Source: Oricola thermophila | GTDB taxonomy: Bacteria; Pseudomonadota; Alphaproteobacteria; Rhizobiales; Rhizobiaceae | Direction: 5' to 3' | Assembly (NCBI RefSeq): GCF_013358405.1 | Contig: NZ_CP054836.1 | Span: 372,001 to 436,000, forward strand | DNA: 64,000 nucleotides | Shown here: positions 9,421-18,550 of the stretch, piece by piece | Position numbering within the stretch: position 1 is the stretch's first letter | Layout of the letters: the number at the start of each line of letters is the position of its first letter | The notes under the pieces: model-generated | The model's database searches: none | The model's input: only the letters and a program-made list of their open reading frames with translations | Told to the model about the DNA's origin: nothing | Translations under genes and position numbers: made by a program

Positions 9421-10302
9421 GTGGATGAAATCCGGCACGCGGTGTTGATAGCCGGGCCGACGGCGAGCGGCAAGTCGGCGCTCGCGCTGAGAAAGGCCGA
9501 GGAGACCGGCGGCATCGTCGTCAATGCCGATTCCATGCAGGTCTACGACGTGTTGCGGGTGCTCACCGCGCGCCCGTGTGACGAGGAGATGGCACGCGTG
9601 CCGCACAGGCTATACGGACACGTGCATCCGGGCGAACAATACTCGACCGGCCGGTGGCTTGAGGATGTGCGCGCCGTGATGGCGGAAACGTCCCTCAACG
9701 GACGGCCACTGATATTCGTCGGCGGCACGGGGCTCTATTTTCGCGCCCTGACACAAGGACTTTCGCCGATGCCGGACATTCCGGCGCCGGTGCGGGAGCG
9801 ATGGCGGTTGCGCCTTGGCGAGGAGGGGCCGGAAAGCCTGCACCGGATACTGAAGCGCGAAGACCCGGCGGCCGCGGCTGCCATCCGTCCGGGCGACGGG
9901 CAGCGCATCGTTCGCGCGCTGGAGGTGCTTGAAGCCTCGGGCAAGCCGATCTCGCACTGGCAGGCGCTGGCCGGAAAGGGGCTTGTCGACGGGGAGAGGG
10001 CGGAGCGCATCGTGCTGATGCCGGAGCGCGAGACACTCTACCGCACCATCGAGCGGCGGCTCGACCGAATGGTGGAGGAGGGCGCGATGGAGGAGGTGGA
10101 GGCGCTGCTTGCGCTCGACCTGGACCCGGCGATGCCCGCGATGAAGGCGATCGGGGTGCGCGAATTCGCTGCCGTGCTCGGCGGCGAGATGACGATGCCG
10201 GACGCGCTGGCGGCGGCGAAGACGGCAACCCGGCAATATGCCAAGCGGCAGATGACCTGGTTTCGCAACCAGTTCGGCGAGGGGTGGAAAGTGCAGGGCT
10301 GA
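9421..10302 (+). CDS. miaA: tRNA dimethylallyltransferase MiaA
   Basis: A 293-residue enzyme that adds the dimethylallyl group to A37 of tRNAs reading UNN codons. The P-loop AGPTASGKSA lies at residues 11-20, then NADSMQVY and the GGTGLYFRAL motif. The start is GTG, served by GGAGGGG eight bases upstream; no ATG is available nearby. Length is normal for alphaproteobacterial MiaA. Confidence 0.95.
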   Translation: MDEIRHAVLIAGPTASGKSALALRKAEETGGIVVNADSMQVYDVLRVLTARPCDEEMARVPHRLYGHVHPGEQYSTGRWLEDVRAVMAETSLNGRPLIFVGGTGLYFRALTQGLSPMPDIPAPVRERWRLRLGEEGPESLHRILKREDPAAAAAIRPGDGQRIVRALEVLEASGKPISHWQALAGKGLVDGERAERIVLMPERETLYRTIERRLDRMVEEGAMEEVEALLALDLDPAMPAMKAIGVREFAAVLGGEMTMPDALAAAKTATRQYAKRQMTWFRNQFGEGWKVQG

Positions 10303-10402
10303 TGCCGGCGCGACCGGCGGTCGTTACAATTAGAGGTGATACCTTAACGTTGGGGCAATCATCGCCCGCTACCCTTCCCCTACTGGTTGGTGGGTTGTGA
10401 AA

Positions 10403-11194
10403 ATGAGGCTTCATCGTTCGGAAAAGGCCTTCGTGGCCTTTCTAGTCTTGCTCGCGGGGGCGGCAGGTTCCGCCTTCTGGGCCAATTACTCCATATCGGG
10501 CCAGGTCGACGGCATGGCGGACCCGGAAATCGCGTCCGCGCTTTCCGGCGGCATCATGGCGATGCGCATTTCGCTGCTGATGCTTCTGGTGGCCGTGATC
10601 GCGGGCTTGCTGTATTTCCTGCCGTTGATCAGGCGCCAGGCGCGCGAATATCTGAGCCTGCGCCAGCTGACGGAGTCACTGACGATGAAGTCGGCGACAT
10701 TCCAGCAGGCGGCGCTGACTGATCCGATGACCGGACTCCAGAACCGGCGCTATTTCGACGATGCGCTGGCGCAGTACATGGAGGAATTCTCCCGCATCGA
10801 GCGACCTCTCGGCATCATGATTGTCGACATCGACCACTTCAAGTCGATCAATGACACCTACGGTCATGACGTCGGTGACGAGGTGATAAAGGGACTCGCG
10901 AACACCATTCGCGAATATACGCGGTATCACGATATCGCGGCCCGGATCGGCGGCGAGGAATTCGCGGTGGTCGCGCCGAATGTCGATGTCGAGAACCTGG
11001 ACAAGATGGCCAACCGGCTGCGGCTCGCCGTATCCGACCTGGTCTTCAACATCGGCAATGTGCGGTTGCGGATCACGGTATCGATCGGCATCGCGATCTG
11101 GGACGGCAAGGAGCCAGCATCGTCGCTTTACAAGCGCGCCGACACCAGCCTCTACAACGCGAAGCGCTCCGGCCGGAACCGCGTCTGCGCCTGA
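10403..11194 (+). CDS. Membrane-anchored diguanylate cyclase (GGDEF domain)
   Basis: A 263-residue protein expected to make cyclic di-GMP. Two membrane helices (about 9-28 and 52-76) flank a short periplasmic loop too small for a sensor domain. A linker helix leads into the GGDEF domain (about 103-263) with an intact active-site GGEEF at 183-187. An RxxD inhibitory site (RYHD, 174-177) lies five residues before it, the correct spacing for product feedback inhibition. A GTG two codons earlier (10397) is a possible alternative start; the ribosome site is weak. It stands alone and converges on the HerA-like gene. Confidence 0.9.
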   Translation: MRLHRSEKAFVAFLVLLAGAAGSAFWANYSISGQVDGMADPEIASALSGGIMAMRISLLMLLVAVIAGLLYFLPLIRRQAREYLSLRQLTESLTMKSATFQQAALTDPMTGLQNRRYFDDALAQYMEEFSRIERPLGIMIVDIDHFKSINDTYGHDVGDEVIKGLANTIREYTRYHDIAARIGGEEFAVVAPNVDVENLDKMANRLRLAVSDLVFNIGNVRLRITVSIGIAIWDGKEPASSLYKRADTSLYNAKRSGRNRVCA

Positions 11195-11223
11195 GAAGAC
11201 ATCTCCCTGGAAAACGACCGACA

Positions 11224-11262
11224 GCCGCCCGCGCCCTTCGACAGGTCGCGGGCGGCCAATTT
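11224..11262. terminator. Hairpin between convergent diguanylate cyclase and HerA-like genes
   Basis: A perfect 10-bp GC stem (11224-11233 with 11247-11256) around a 13-nt loop, followed on the plus strand by CAATTT. It lies in the 78-bp gap between convergent genes, as expected for a terminator serving the cyclase. The T-run is poor, so confidence is moderate. Confidence 0.55.
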
Positions 11263-11272
11263 CTGGCCGGTC

Positions 11273-13210
11273 CTACTTCCGGAAACGGTTGATCAGGTTC
11301 CGCGTCTTGCGGGCTTCTTCGGGGCCGAGCGCCGCCTCGGGCGCGGGAGGCCGGGTGAAGCGGTCCCGGCGCAGCGATGATTCCTCGCGGAACAGACCGG
11401 CGATCTCTTCCTTCTTCGGTCGCGTGAAGACCGGCGGCTGGTGCGCGGCAATCTGCGGTGCGGGAATGCTGGGCCGCTGTTCGCCGACGATCTGTTCGCC
11501 GAGGGGCTGCTTGACGCCCATCGTGCCGGTGACCTCCTCCTCGCCGGTGCCACGCGGATACCGCATCTTCTCGATGACATCCGGAACGTCGACGGCCCCT
11601 TCGCCGGACTGCATCTGGGCCTGTTCGTCGTATAGATGGTTGCCAGGAAGTCTTTCCGTGCGCACAGTCTCGAACATCATGCGCATCGGCGTGGAGACGC
11701 CCTGACCGAAGGCGATGGCTTCGCGGTTGGCCAGCGACGGCAGGAAATTGATGGCCGAGCGCGACGATCCGGAGATCGCCTTGCGCATGATCTCCTGGTC
11801 GCGCTCGTTGCCGAGGCGCATGGAGAAGAAGGTGTTGCACTGCGACAGGATCGTCTCGTCCAGTTCGCCGGGGCGCTGGGTGACGATGCCGAGATAGACA
11901 CCGTACTTTCGTCCTTCCTTGGCGATACGCGCGATCGCGGCACGGGTCGGCGCGAAGCCGGCACTCGTATCTGCCGGGATGTAGCGGTGCGCTTCCTCGC
12001 AGACAACCAGCGTCTGGATCTTCGACTGGCTCCAGATCGCCAGATCGAAGGCGAGGCGGCAGAGCACCGAGGCGACGGAGTTGACCACTTCCGAAGGCAT
12101 GCCGCTCATCTGGAAGGCGGTGATCGGCTTGCCGTGGGCCGGTACGCGATACAGCGTCGACACCACCTCGTTCATGTTGTCCTCGATGGACTTGCGCGCG
12201 AACATGAAGCGGTAGCGTGGATCCGCCACGGCAGCCTCGATGCGATTCTTCAGCGCCTTCAGGTAGGGTCGTTCGTTGCGGCCCTCGAGCATGCCGATCC
12301 GTTCGTCGATCAGGCGAACCAGGTCCGAGATGCGGTATGGAACGGGCGTGTCGGAGGTGATCGACGTTGTCTCCGACGTCTTGCGAAGGCTCGGCTGGTC
12401 GCCGCCCTTGAACTGCATCTTGGCCAGAGGGATCAGTTCGCGCAGCGCATCGACCTCTTCGGGAATGGCCGGACGGCCACGGAACAGCACTTCGGCGAAC
12501 TCCTCCAGCCGGAACAGCCAGAAGGGAAGATCGAGATCCCGGTCGTTGATGGTGATGGCCAGGTCAGGGAAGGCACTGGAGAACTCGTTGTGTGGGTCGA
12601 GGATCAGGATGCGCACGTCCGGGCGCGCCTCGACAATCTTGCGCAGGAGCAACGTCACCGCCGTGGACTTGCCGACACCGGTCGTGCCCACCACGGCGAA
12701 GTGCCGCGAAATCAGGCTGTCGATGGAGATCAGCGCGGGAATCTCCGTGTTCTGCGACAGGCAGCCGACGGGAACGGCGCGCGCGTCCTCGTTCTCGTAG
12801 ATTGCGGCGAGGTCCTTGGCGCGGATGCGGTGCGCCACGGCGCCGAGGTGCGGATAGGTGGAAATGCCGCCGGAAAAGTCGACATTGCCCTCTTCGTCCT
12901 CGGTGATCTCGCCGACGAGCTCGACGTGAATCTGGATGTTGTTGCGACCGTCAGCGTTCCATTCCGGAACCTCGGTTCCGGTGTCGACCTTGTAGAGCAT
13001 GCCGACTACGCGATTGTTGCCGACCCGGATGGAGATCAGCTGGCCGACAGCCCAGTAATCGATCGGATCGGTGCGCCCCGGCCCGACGGACGCGGCAATG
13101 ATCGCCTGCGTGCCATCGCAGTAGACGACATGACCCTGGCTGCGATAGCGGTAGTCGTCATTTTCTTTCGTGGCGGATGTAGAAATTTCTTCAGCTTGCA
13201 CTTCAGACAT
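11273..13210 (-). CDS. HerA-like ATP-binding protein (DUF87 helicase family)
   Basis: A 645-residue HerA/FtsK-superfamily ATPase. An N-terminal beta-rich HAS-barrel-like region (about 20-150) precedes the P-loop GTTGVGKST (175-183). A Walker B segment LVVCEEAHRYIP and a downstream arginine-finger region (TQRPGELDETILSQ) follow. HerA proteins pump or unwind DNA, in archaea beside NurA nuclease; the bacterial role is unsettled and no nuclease neighbour is present. The C-terminal ~100 residues are low-complexity and probably disordered. ATG 13210 has GGGAAAG ahead of it; the ATG six codons upstream does not. Confidence 0.88.
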   Translation of the reverse strand: MSEVQAEEISTSATKENDDYRYRSQGHVVYCDGTQAIIAASVGPGRTDPIDYWAVGQLISIRVGNNRVVGMLYKVDTGTEVPEWNADGRNNIQIHVELVGEITEDEEGNVDFSGGISTYPHLGAVAHRIRAKDLAAIYENEDARAVPVGCLSQNTEIPALISIDSLISRHFAVVGTTGVGKSTAVTLLLRKIVEARPDVRILILDPHNEFSSAFPDLAITINDRDLDLPFWLFRLEEFAEVLFRGRPAIPEEVDALRELIPLAKMQFKGGDQPSLRKTSETTSITSDTPVPYRISDLVRLIDERIGMLEGRNERPYLKALKNRIEAAVADPRYRFMFARKSIEDNMNEVVSTLYRVPAHGKPITAFQMSGMPSEVVNSVASVLCRLAFDLAIWSQSKIQTLVVCEEAHRYIPADTSAGFAPTRAAIARIAKEGRKYGVYLGIVTQRPGELDETILSQCNTFFSMRLGNERDQEIMRKAISGSSRSAINFLPSLANREAIAFGQGVSTPMRMMFETVRTERLPGNHLYDEQAQMQSGEGAVDVPDVIEKMRYPRGTGEEEVTGTMGVKQPLGEQIVGEQRPSIPAPQIAAHQPPVFTRPKKEEIAGLFREESSLRRDRFTRPPAPEAALGPEEARKTRNLINRFRK

Positions 13211-13321
13211 CAGACTTTCCCAGCCCATTGACCGGCATATACTGGTCGTATGAAGTTAAGGAATGGCTACGGAAATGCCGCCACTTGACGCCGCGGTGAC
13301 GCAGCCATATGGTTCGCCACC

Positions 13322-13372
13322 ATGACTATGACCCTTATCGTAGTACGACCGCGCATGGGCAGGGCGATGTAA
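13322..13372 (+). CDS. ilvBN leader peptide (branched-chain attenuator)
   Basis: A 16-codon open frame, too short for routine gene finders. It begins Met-Thr-Met-Thr and then reads Leu-Ile-Val-Val, exactly the three branched-chain amino acids that the downstream enzymes help make. Its stop lies inside a nested stem structure and 35 bases before a terminator hairpin. Such peptides sense charged tRNA-Leu/Ile/Val: stalling would favour an antiterminator and allow ilvB transcription. The ribosome site is weak. Identification rests on codon content and the RNA structure behind it. Confidence 0.82.
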   Translation: MTMTLIVVRPRMGRAM

Positions 13373-13434
13373 TCGCCCGGCGGCAAGCACCCATGCGCGG
13401 AAAACACAAGGCTCCTTACGGGGCCTTTTTTATT
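13350..13434 (+). promoter_or_regulatory. ilvBN transcription attenuator
   Basis: Three nested or sequential structures follow the LIVV codons. A 10-bp stem pairs 13350-13359 with 13390-13399. Inside it is a 7-bp hairpin (13362-13368 with 13372-13378). Then comes a terminator: an 8-bp stem with one G-U pair (13408-13415 with 13420-13427), loop TTAC, and TTTTATT. The first strand of the long stem overlaps leader codons, so ribosome position can decide folding. Attenuation of ilv operons by leader peptides is established in proteobacteria; the exact pairing switch here is my inference. Confidence 0.8.
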
Positions 13435-13511
13435 GCACCTCTCCTCCAAACACAGCATTAGGTCTCAAGCCCGAAAAAGGGCATACAGACGTCGAAGACG
13501 GGAACAGTACG

Positions 13512-15311
13512 ATGAATGCGAAAGCAAAGTCCGGCGACAAGCGGGAAATGACCGGCGCCGAAATGGTCATCCAGGCGTTCAGGGACAACGGGGTCGAGCA
13601 CATCTTCGGCTATCCCGGCGGCGCCGTACTCCCGATCTATGACGAGCTGTTCCAGCAGGACGACGTCAAGCACATACTGGTGCGCCATGAGCAGGGCGCG
13701 GGCCACGCCGCGGAAGGCTACGCCCGCTCGACCGGAAAGCCCGGCGTCATGCTGGTGACATCCGGTCCCGGCGCAACCAACGCGGTCACACCGCTGCAGG
13801 ACGCGCTGATGGACTCCATCCCGCTGGTCTGCATCACCGGGCAGGTGCCGACGACGCTGATCGGCTCCGATGCGTTCCAGGAGTGCGATACCGTCGGTAT
13901 CACCCGGCCCTGCACCAAGCACAACTGGCTGGTCAAATCGGTGGAGGACCTGCCGCGCATCCTGCACGAGGCATTCCGCGTCGCGACGACCGGCCGGCCC
14001 GGGCCAGTGGTGGTCGATATCCCGAAGGACGTCCAGTTCGCCAAGGGCACCTATCACGGCCCGGAAGTCGCCTTCCAGAGGACGAGCTACCAGCCCCGGA
14101 TGTCCGGCGACGAGACGCTCATCAAGCAGGCCGTCGCGCTGCTGACCTCTGCGAAACGGCCAATCATCTATTCCGGCGGCGGCGTCATCAATTCCGGTCC
14201 GGAGGCGAGCAAGCTGCTGCGCGAACTGGTGGAACTCAGCGGTTTCCCGATCACCTCGACCTTGACCGGGCTGGGCGCCTATCCCGCCAGCGGCAAGAAC
14301 TGGCTCGGCATGCTGGGCATGCACGGAACCTACGAAGCCAACATGGCGATGCATGACTGCGACGTGATGCTGAATATCGGCGCACGTTTTGACGACCGGA
14401 TCACCGGCCGGGTCGACAAGTTCGCGCCGAAGGCGAAGATCATCCATATCGACATCGATCCCTCGTCGATCAACAAGATCATCCGTACCGATCTCGGGAT
14501 CATCGGCGACGTCGCCCACGTGCTGGAGGACCTCGTCCGCATCTGGCGCGCTTCCGGAGGTGTCCAGGACAAGCCGGCGCTTGCCGAATGGTGGGAGCAG
14601 ATCGACCGGTGGAAGGCGCGCAATTCGCTCGCCTACAAGGCGCATGATGATGTCATCATGCCGCAATACGCGATCCAGCGCCTCAAGGAAGCAAGCCTGC
14701 GGTCGGGCAAGGAAACCTTCATCACCACCGAGGTCGGGCAGCACCAGATGTGGGCGGCGCAGTTCTTCGGCTTCGAGGAGCCCAACCACTGGATGACATC
14801 GGGCGGTCTGGGCACGATGGGATACGGCCTCCCGGCGGCGCTCGGCGTGCAGGTCGCGCATCCCGATGCCCTTGTCGTCGATATCGCGGGCGACGCATCG
14901 GTGCTGATGACGATCCAGGAGATGTCGGCGGCGGTGCAGCACAATGCGCCGATCAAGATATTCATCCTGAACAACCAGTACATGGGCATGGTGCGCCAGT
15001 GGCAGCAGCTGCTGCACGGCAACCGCCTGTCGCATTCCTACACCGAGGCACTGCCGGATTTCGTCAAGCTGGCCGAAGCCTACGGATGCGTCGGTATCCG
15101 TGCCGAGAAGCCGGAGGAACTCGACGATGCGCTCGACGCCATGATCGCGTCGGACAAACCGGTGATCTTCGATTGCCGGGTCGCCAATCTCGCCAATTGC
15201 TTCCCGATGATCCCGTCGGGCAAGGCGCACAACGAAATGCTGCTGCCCGACGAAGCGACGGACGAGGCCGTGGCGAACGCGATCGGAACGGAAGGGAAGG
15301 CGCTGGTCTAG
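13512..15311 (+). CDS. ilvB: Acetolactate synthase large (catalytic) subunit
   Basis: A 599-residue ThDP-, FAD- and Mg-dependent enzyme that condenses two pyruvates (valine/leucine branch) or pyruvate with 2-oxobutyrate (isoleucine). The N-terminal domain has the catalytic Glu60 in LVRHEQGAGHAAEGYA. The central FAD/DHS-like domain covers about 200-340. The C-terminal ThDP domain has GDASVLMTIQEM followed by LNNQYMGMVRQWQ. It lies behind the leader-peptide attenuator and is co-directional with ilvN 141 bp on. Confidence 0.97.
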   Translation: MNAKAKSGDKREMTGAEMVIQAFRDNGVEHIFGYPGGAVLPIYDELFQQDDVKHILVRHEQGAGHAAEGYARSTGKPGVMLVTSGPGATNAVTPLQDALMDSIPLVCITGQVPTTLIGSDAFQECDTVGITRPCTKHNWLVKSVEDLPRILHEAFRVATTGRPGPVVVDIPKDVQFAKGTYHGPEVAFQRTSYQPRMSGDETLIKQAVALLTSAKRPIIYSGGGVINSGPEASKLLRELVELSGFPITSTLTGLGAYPASGKNWLGMLGMHGTYEANMAMHDCDVMLNIGARFDDRITGRVDKFAPKAKIIHIDIDPSSINKIIRTDLGIIGDVAHVLEDLVRIWRASGGVQDKPALAEWWEQIDRWKARNSLAYKAHDDVIMPQYAIQRLKEASLRSGKETFITTEVGQHQMWAAQFFGFEEPNHWMTSGGLGTMGYGLPAALGVQVAHPDALVVDIAGDASVLMTIQEMSAAVQHNAPIKIFILNNQYMGMVRQWQQLLHGNRLSHSYTEALPDFVKLAEAYGCVGIRAEKPEELDDALDAMIASDKPVIFDCRVANLANCFPMIPSGKAHNEMLLPDEATDEAVANAIGTEGKALV

Positions 15312-15452
15312 GCGCCCTCCCGTTGCCATGCAGACGAACCCGAACGGACTTCCCGACGATGCGCCACCCGCGCCGGCAGCCGCGTTTCGCGGCCGCCCGG
15401 CCGATTGCATCGAACCATCCAGGAATTCACCCATCGCCCAAGGGAGACACCC

Positions 15453-16025
15453 ATGAACAAAGTCGCCAAACAGCCGGCGTCGGCCTATTTCATAGCCAAG
15501 GAAACGGAGCGGCCCGAAAAGCGCACGCTATCGGTCGTGGTCGACAACGAGCCGGGCGTGCTGGCGCGCGTCATCGGACTGTTCTCGGGCCGGGGCTACA
15601 ATATCGAGAGCCTTACGGTCTCGGAGACCGAGCACGAGAAGCACCTGTCGCGCATCACCATCGTGACGCGCGGCACGCCGCACGTCCTGGAGCAGATCAA
15701 GGCGCAGCTCGAGCGCATCGTGCCGGTTCACCGGGTCGTCGACCTGACCGTGATGGCGCACGAACGCGGGCACGAGAAGCCGCTCGAGCGCGAGCTTGCC
15801 CTTGTCAAGGTCTCGGGCAAGGGCGATCACCGCGTTGAGGCGCTGCGGCTGGCGGACGCCTTCAAGGCGACGGTGATCGACGCCAATGTCGAGCACTTCG
15901 TTTTCGAAGTCACGGGCCGGACGTCGAAGATCGAACAGTTCATCGCGACCATGGCGCCGCTCGGCCTTGTGGAGGTCTGTCGCACGGGCGTTGCCGCGAT
16001 GGGCCGCGGACCGGAAGGGATGTGA
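15453..16025 (+). CDS. ilvN: Acetolactate synthase small (regulatory) subunit
   Basis: A 190-residue partner of IlvB that raises activity and gives valine feedback inhibition. The N-terminal ACT domain (about 22-95) has the characteristic NEPGVLARVIGLFSGRGYNIESL, followed by a C-terminal ALS_ss domain. The ATG at 15453 has AGGGAGACACCC directly before it; the ATG 16 codons upstream lacks a ribosome site. Length is typical of the alphaproteobacterial form. Confidence 0.96.
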   Translation: MNKVAKQPASAYFIAKETERPEKRTLSVVVDNEPGVLARVIGLFSGRGYNIESLTVSETEHEKHLSRITIVTRGTPHVLEQIKAQLERIVPVHRVVDLTVMAHERGHEKPLERELALVKVSGKGDHRVEALRLADAFKATVIDANVEHFVFEVTGRTSKIEQFIATMAPLGLVEVCRTGVAAMGRGPEGM

Positions 16026-16081
16026 CGGCACGGTCGCGATTCCGCATGGCGGCCGGGCGGCGAATCCCCTAGACAGGGCGC

Positions 16082-17209
16082 ATGAAATTCTCTCCGCAAC
16101 AGGACGAAGCGCTCCGGGCCGTGGCGCAATGGTTGAAGGACGGCGACCGTCAGCTGTTCAGGCTGTTCGGCTACGCCGGCACGGGCAAGACGACGCTGGC
16201 GCGCCACTTCGCCGAACATGTCGACGGGCAGGTGCAGTTCGCCGCCTTTACTGGCAAGGCCGCGCAGGTGCTGCGTGCCAAGGGCGCGTCCAATGCGAAG
16301 ACCATCCATTCGCTGATCTATCGTCCTCGCGGCGAGGAGGCAGTGGAGGACGAGACGACCGGCCGAACCTCGATCGCGCCGACCTTCTCGCTCAACCGTC
16401 AGAGCGACATAGCCAAGGCCAAGCTCGTCATCGTCGACGAGTGCTCGATGGTTGACGAGCAGCTCGGCCGCGACCTGATGAGCTTCGGCACCCCGATCCT
16501 GGTGCTCGGCGATCCGGGCCAGTTGCCGCCCATTTCCGGCGGTGGCTTCTTCACCGAGCACGAACCGGATTTCCTGCTTACCGAGATACATCGCCAGGCG
16601 GCCGAAAACCCGATCATCCGGCTGGCGATGGATGTACGCGCCGGCAAGGAGATCATGTATGGCGACTATGGCACGACGCAGGTGATCCCCAAGAACGAGG
16701 TGGACGCCGATCTCGTGCTGGCCGCGGACCAGGTGCTGGTCGGAATCAATCGCACGCGCAGGCGCTACAATCAGCGCTTGCGGGAACTGAAGGGCTTCAC
16801 GGCAGCCTATCCGCAGGCCGGCGACAAGCTGGTGTGCCTGCGCAACGACCCGGCCAAGGGACTGCTCAACGGCTCGCTGTGGAAGGTGATGACCGCAGCC
16901 AAGGAGACGGTGAAACCGGGAATAAACCTGCTCGTCTCCCCGGATGATGGCGACGCTGATCGCGGCGCTGCCAAGATCAAGCTGCTGAAGGCCGCCTTCG
17001 ATGCGCCGGAGGATGAAATTCCCTGGCAGACCAGGAAGCGCTACGACGATTTCGACTATGGCTATGCGCTCACCGTGCACAAGGCGCAGGGTTCGCAGTG
17101 GGACGATGTCGTATTGTTCGACGAAAGTTACGCATTTCGCGACATGCGCAGCCGCTGGCTGTACACGGGGATAACCCGCGCGGCAAATACGCTTGTAATC
17201 GTTAAGTGA
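16082..17209 (+). CDS. RecD-like ATP-dependent DNA helicase
   Basis: A 375-residue superfamily-1B helicase made of little more than the two motor domains. Motif I (P-loop) is GYAGTGKTT at 30-38, motif II is VIVDECSMVDE near residue 120, and the C-terminal UvrD_C_2 segment reads ALTVHKAQGSQWDDVVLF near 330, ending YTGITRAAN. It is about half the length of full RecD or RecD2 and has no RecB/RecC neighbours, so it is the short stand-alone form seen in many alphaproteobacteria. Role probably in DNA repair or recombination; not more specific. Confidence 0.88.
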   Translation: MKFSPQQDEALRAVAQWLKDGDRQLFRLFGYAGTGKTTLARHFAEHVDGQVQFAAFTGKAAQVLRAKGASNAKTIHSLIYRPRGEEAVEDETTGRTSIAPTFSLNRQSDIAKAKLVIVDECSMVDEQLGRDLMSFGTPILVLGDPGQLPPISGGGFFTEHEPDFLLTEIHRQAAENPIIRLAMDVRAGKEIMYGDYGTTQVIPKNEVDADLVLAADQVLVGINRTRRRYNQRLRELKGFTAAYPQAGDKLVCLRNDPAKGLLNGSLWKVMTAAKETVKPGINLLVSPDDGDADRGAAKIKLLKAAFDAPEDEIPWQTRKRYDDFDYGYALTVHKAQGSQWDDVVLFDESYAFRDMRSRWLYTGITRAANTLVIVK

Positions 17210-17222
17210 ATTAAAACAATTG

Positions 17223-17534
17223 ATGCCCAATATTTGGGGGATAAGTATTGGGGTGTCTCAGGCGAATAAATTGTCCATCTGCGTAACACTTTCCCTGCTT
17301 ATGTTGCAGGCGGCAACTGTTGATCCGGTGCAGGCCATGGCCAGCCTTGATGCGGGTCTGGTGTCTCGCCTGGATTTCGATCTCCTGCTCCGCGCCATTT
17401 TTGTCTGGATCGGTTTTGTCGTGTTCTGCGTCGCCGTCTTCACCTACCGCCGGAATGACGACGCGCAGAAGGAAGGATTCGAGGCCGAGTACCAGAAGAA
17501 GCTCGAAATCATGCGCAAGGGCAGCCATGACTAG
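17223..17534 (+). CDS. Small membrane protein, unknown
   Basis: A 103-residue frame beginning 13 bases after the helicase stop. Two hydrophobic stretches (about residues 14-32 and 55-75) surround a short loop, and the C-terminus is a charged tail (YRRNDDAQKEGFEAEYQKKLE). I do not recognise a family. The ATG at 17223 is AT-rich in context; GTG at 17253 is an alternative start. The plausible topology and proximity to the helicase gene support a real gene, but no domain evidence does. Confidence 0.5.
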   Translation: MPNIWGISIGVSQANKLSICVTLSLLMLQAATVDPVQAMASLDAGLVSRLDFDLLLRAIFVWIGFVVFCVAVFTYRRNDDAQKEGFEAEYQKKLEIMRKGSHD

Positions 17535-17800
17535 GGCAGGTCCTCGTCCGGCCGGGCAGAGACGGCGCGCTACCGGTTCCTGAAATTTGCGTTCGAGGCG
17601 TCGCCCGGCTTCATGCGCAAGCCGGGTTGCTTCACCGGTGACGACGGCGCGCTGCGCCGCCAGTCCACATGGCCATTTCTGCGACCGTCGCGTGCGTGTT
17701 CCGGGAAGGCCTGCAGGCAAGGAATTTTCTCGTCGGCGGGTTCCCAAAAACCGGCTGATGCAATAGGCCTCAACCGTTCGACAGATCGGGTGAGAAACGC

Positions 17801-18547
17801 ATGCCTGCAAAGCTTTCCGTGAACCTCAATGCCATCGCCATGCTGCGCAACCGGCGCGACCTGCCGTGGCCGAGCGTTACCGGGCTGGGGCGAATCGCGC
17901 TTGCCGCCGGCGCGCACGGGCTGACCGTGCATCCGCGGCCCGACCAGCGCCATATCCGCTTCTCGGACCTGCCGGAGATCCGTGCCCTGATCGACGACGA
18001 GTTTCCGCAGGCCGAGTTCAACATCGAAGGCTATCCGACCGACGCGTTCCTAGCGCTCGTCGAGGCGAACGAGCCGGACCAGGTGACGCTGGTGCCGGAC
18101 GATCCGGCACAGGCGACGTCGGACCACGGATGGGATTTTCTCGGGCAGGGAGGTTTCCTGCGCGATTGCGTCCAGCGCCTGAAGGCGAAGGGTATGCGGG
18201 TTTCGCTTTTCGCCGATCCCGATGCCGGCGAAAAGGGCATGCAGGCGGCGAAGGATACCGGCGCCGACCGGGTGGAACTCTATACCGGCCCCTACGGTGC
18301 CTGTTACGACGATCCGAAGGCTGCGGCCGAACAGATCGCCATGCTCGGCGAAACGGCCGATGCGGCGCATGGATTCGGCCTTGCCATCAATGCCGGTCAT
18401 GACCTGACTGTCGAGAACCTGCCCCCGCTGGTGGACCGCATACCGTATCTCGCCGAGGTCTCGATCGGTCACGGGCTGACGGCCGACGCGCTGATCCACG
18501 GCATGGACGCCACCGTGAAACGCTTCCTGGATGCGTGCGGCAACTAG
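17801..18547 (+). CDS. pdxJ: Pyridoxine 5'-phosphate synthase
   Basis: A 248-residue TIM-barrel enzyme that closes the pyridine ring of vitamin B6 from 1-deoxyxylulose 5-phosphate and 3-amino-1-hydroxyacetone 1-phosphate. Conserved PdxJ segments include [39 protein letters not shown] and a closing [13 protein letters not shown]. Length is normal for the family. The 266-base gap before it shows no recognisable gene. Confidence 0.96.
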   Translation: MPAKLSVNLNAIAMLRNRRDLPWPSVTGLGRIALAAGAHGLTVHPRPDQRHIRFSDLPEIRALIDDEFPQAEFNIEGYPTDAFLALVEANEPDQVTLVPDDPAQATSDHGWDFLGQGGFLRDCVQRLKAKGMRVSLFADPDAGEKGMQAAKDTGADRVELYTGPYGACYDDPKAAAEQIAMLGETADAAHGFGLAINAGHDLTVENLPPLVDRIPYLAEVSIGHGLTADALIHGMDATVKRFLDACGN

Positions 18548-18550
18548 CGA

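Noticed and set aside
11636..13231. A 531-codon plus-strand frame opposite the HerA-like gene
   Set aside because: The HerA frame carries Walker motifs; this one has only His/Arg/Gly/Asp-rich antisense text.
13458..15434. A 658-codon minus-strand frame opposite ilvB
   Set aside because: Exact antisense of a textbook acetolactate synthase; no motifs.
17535..17800. A gene between the small membrane protein and pdxJ
   Set aside because: Open frames exist on both strands but all are Arg/Ser/Pro-rich without ribosome sites or family features.
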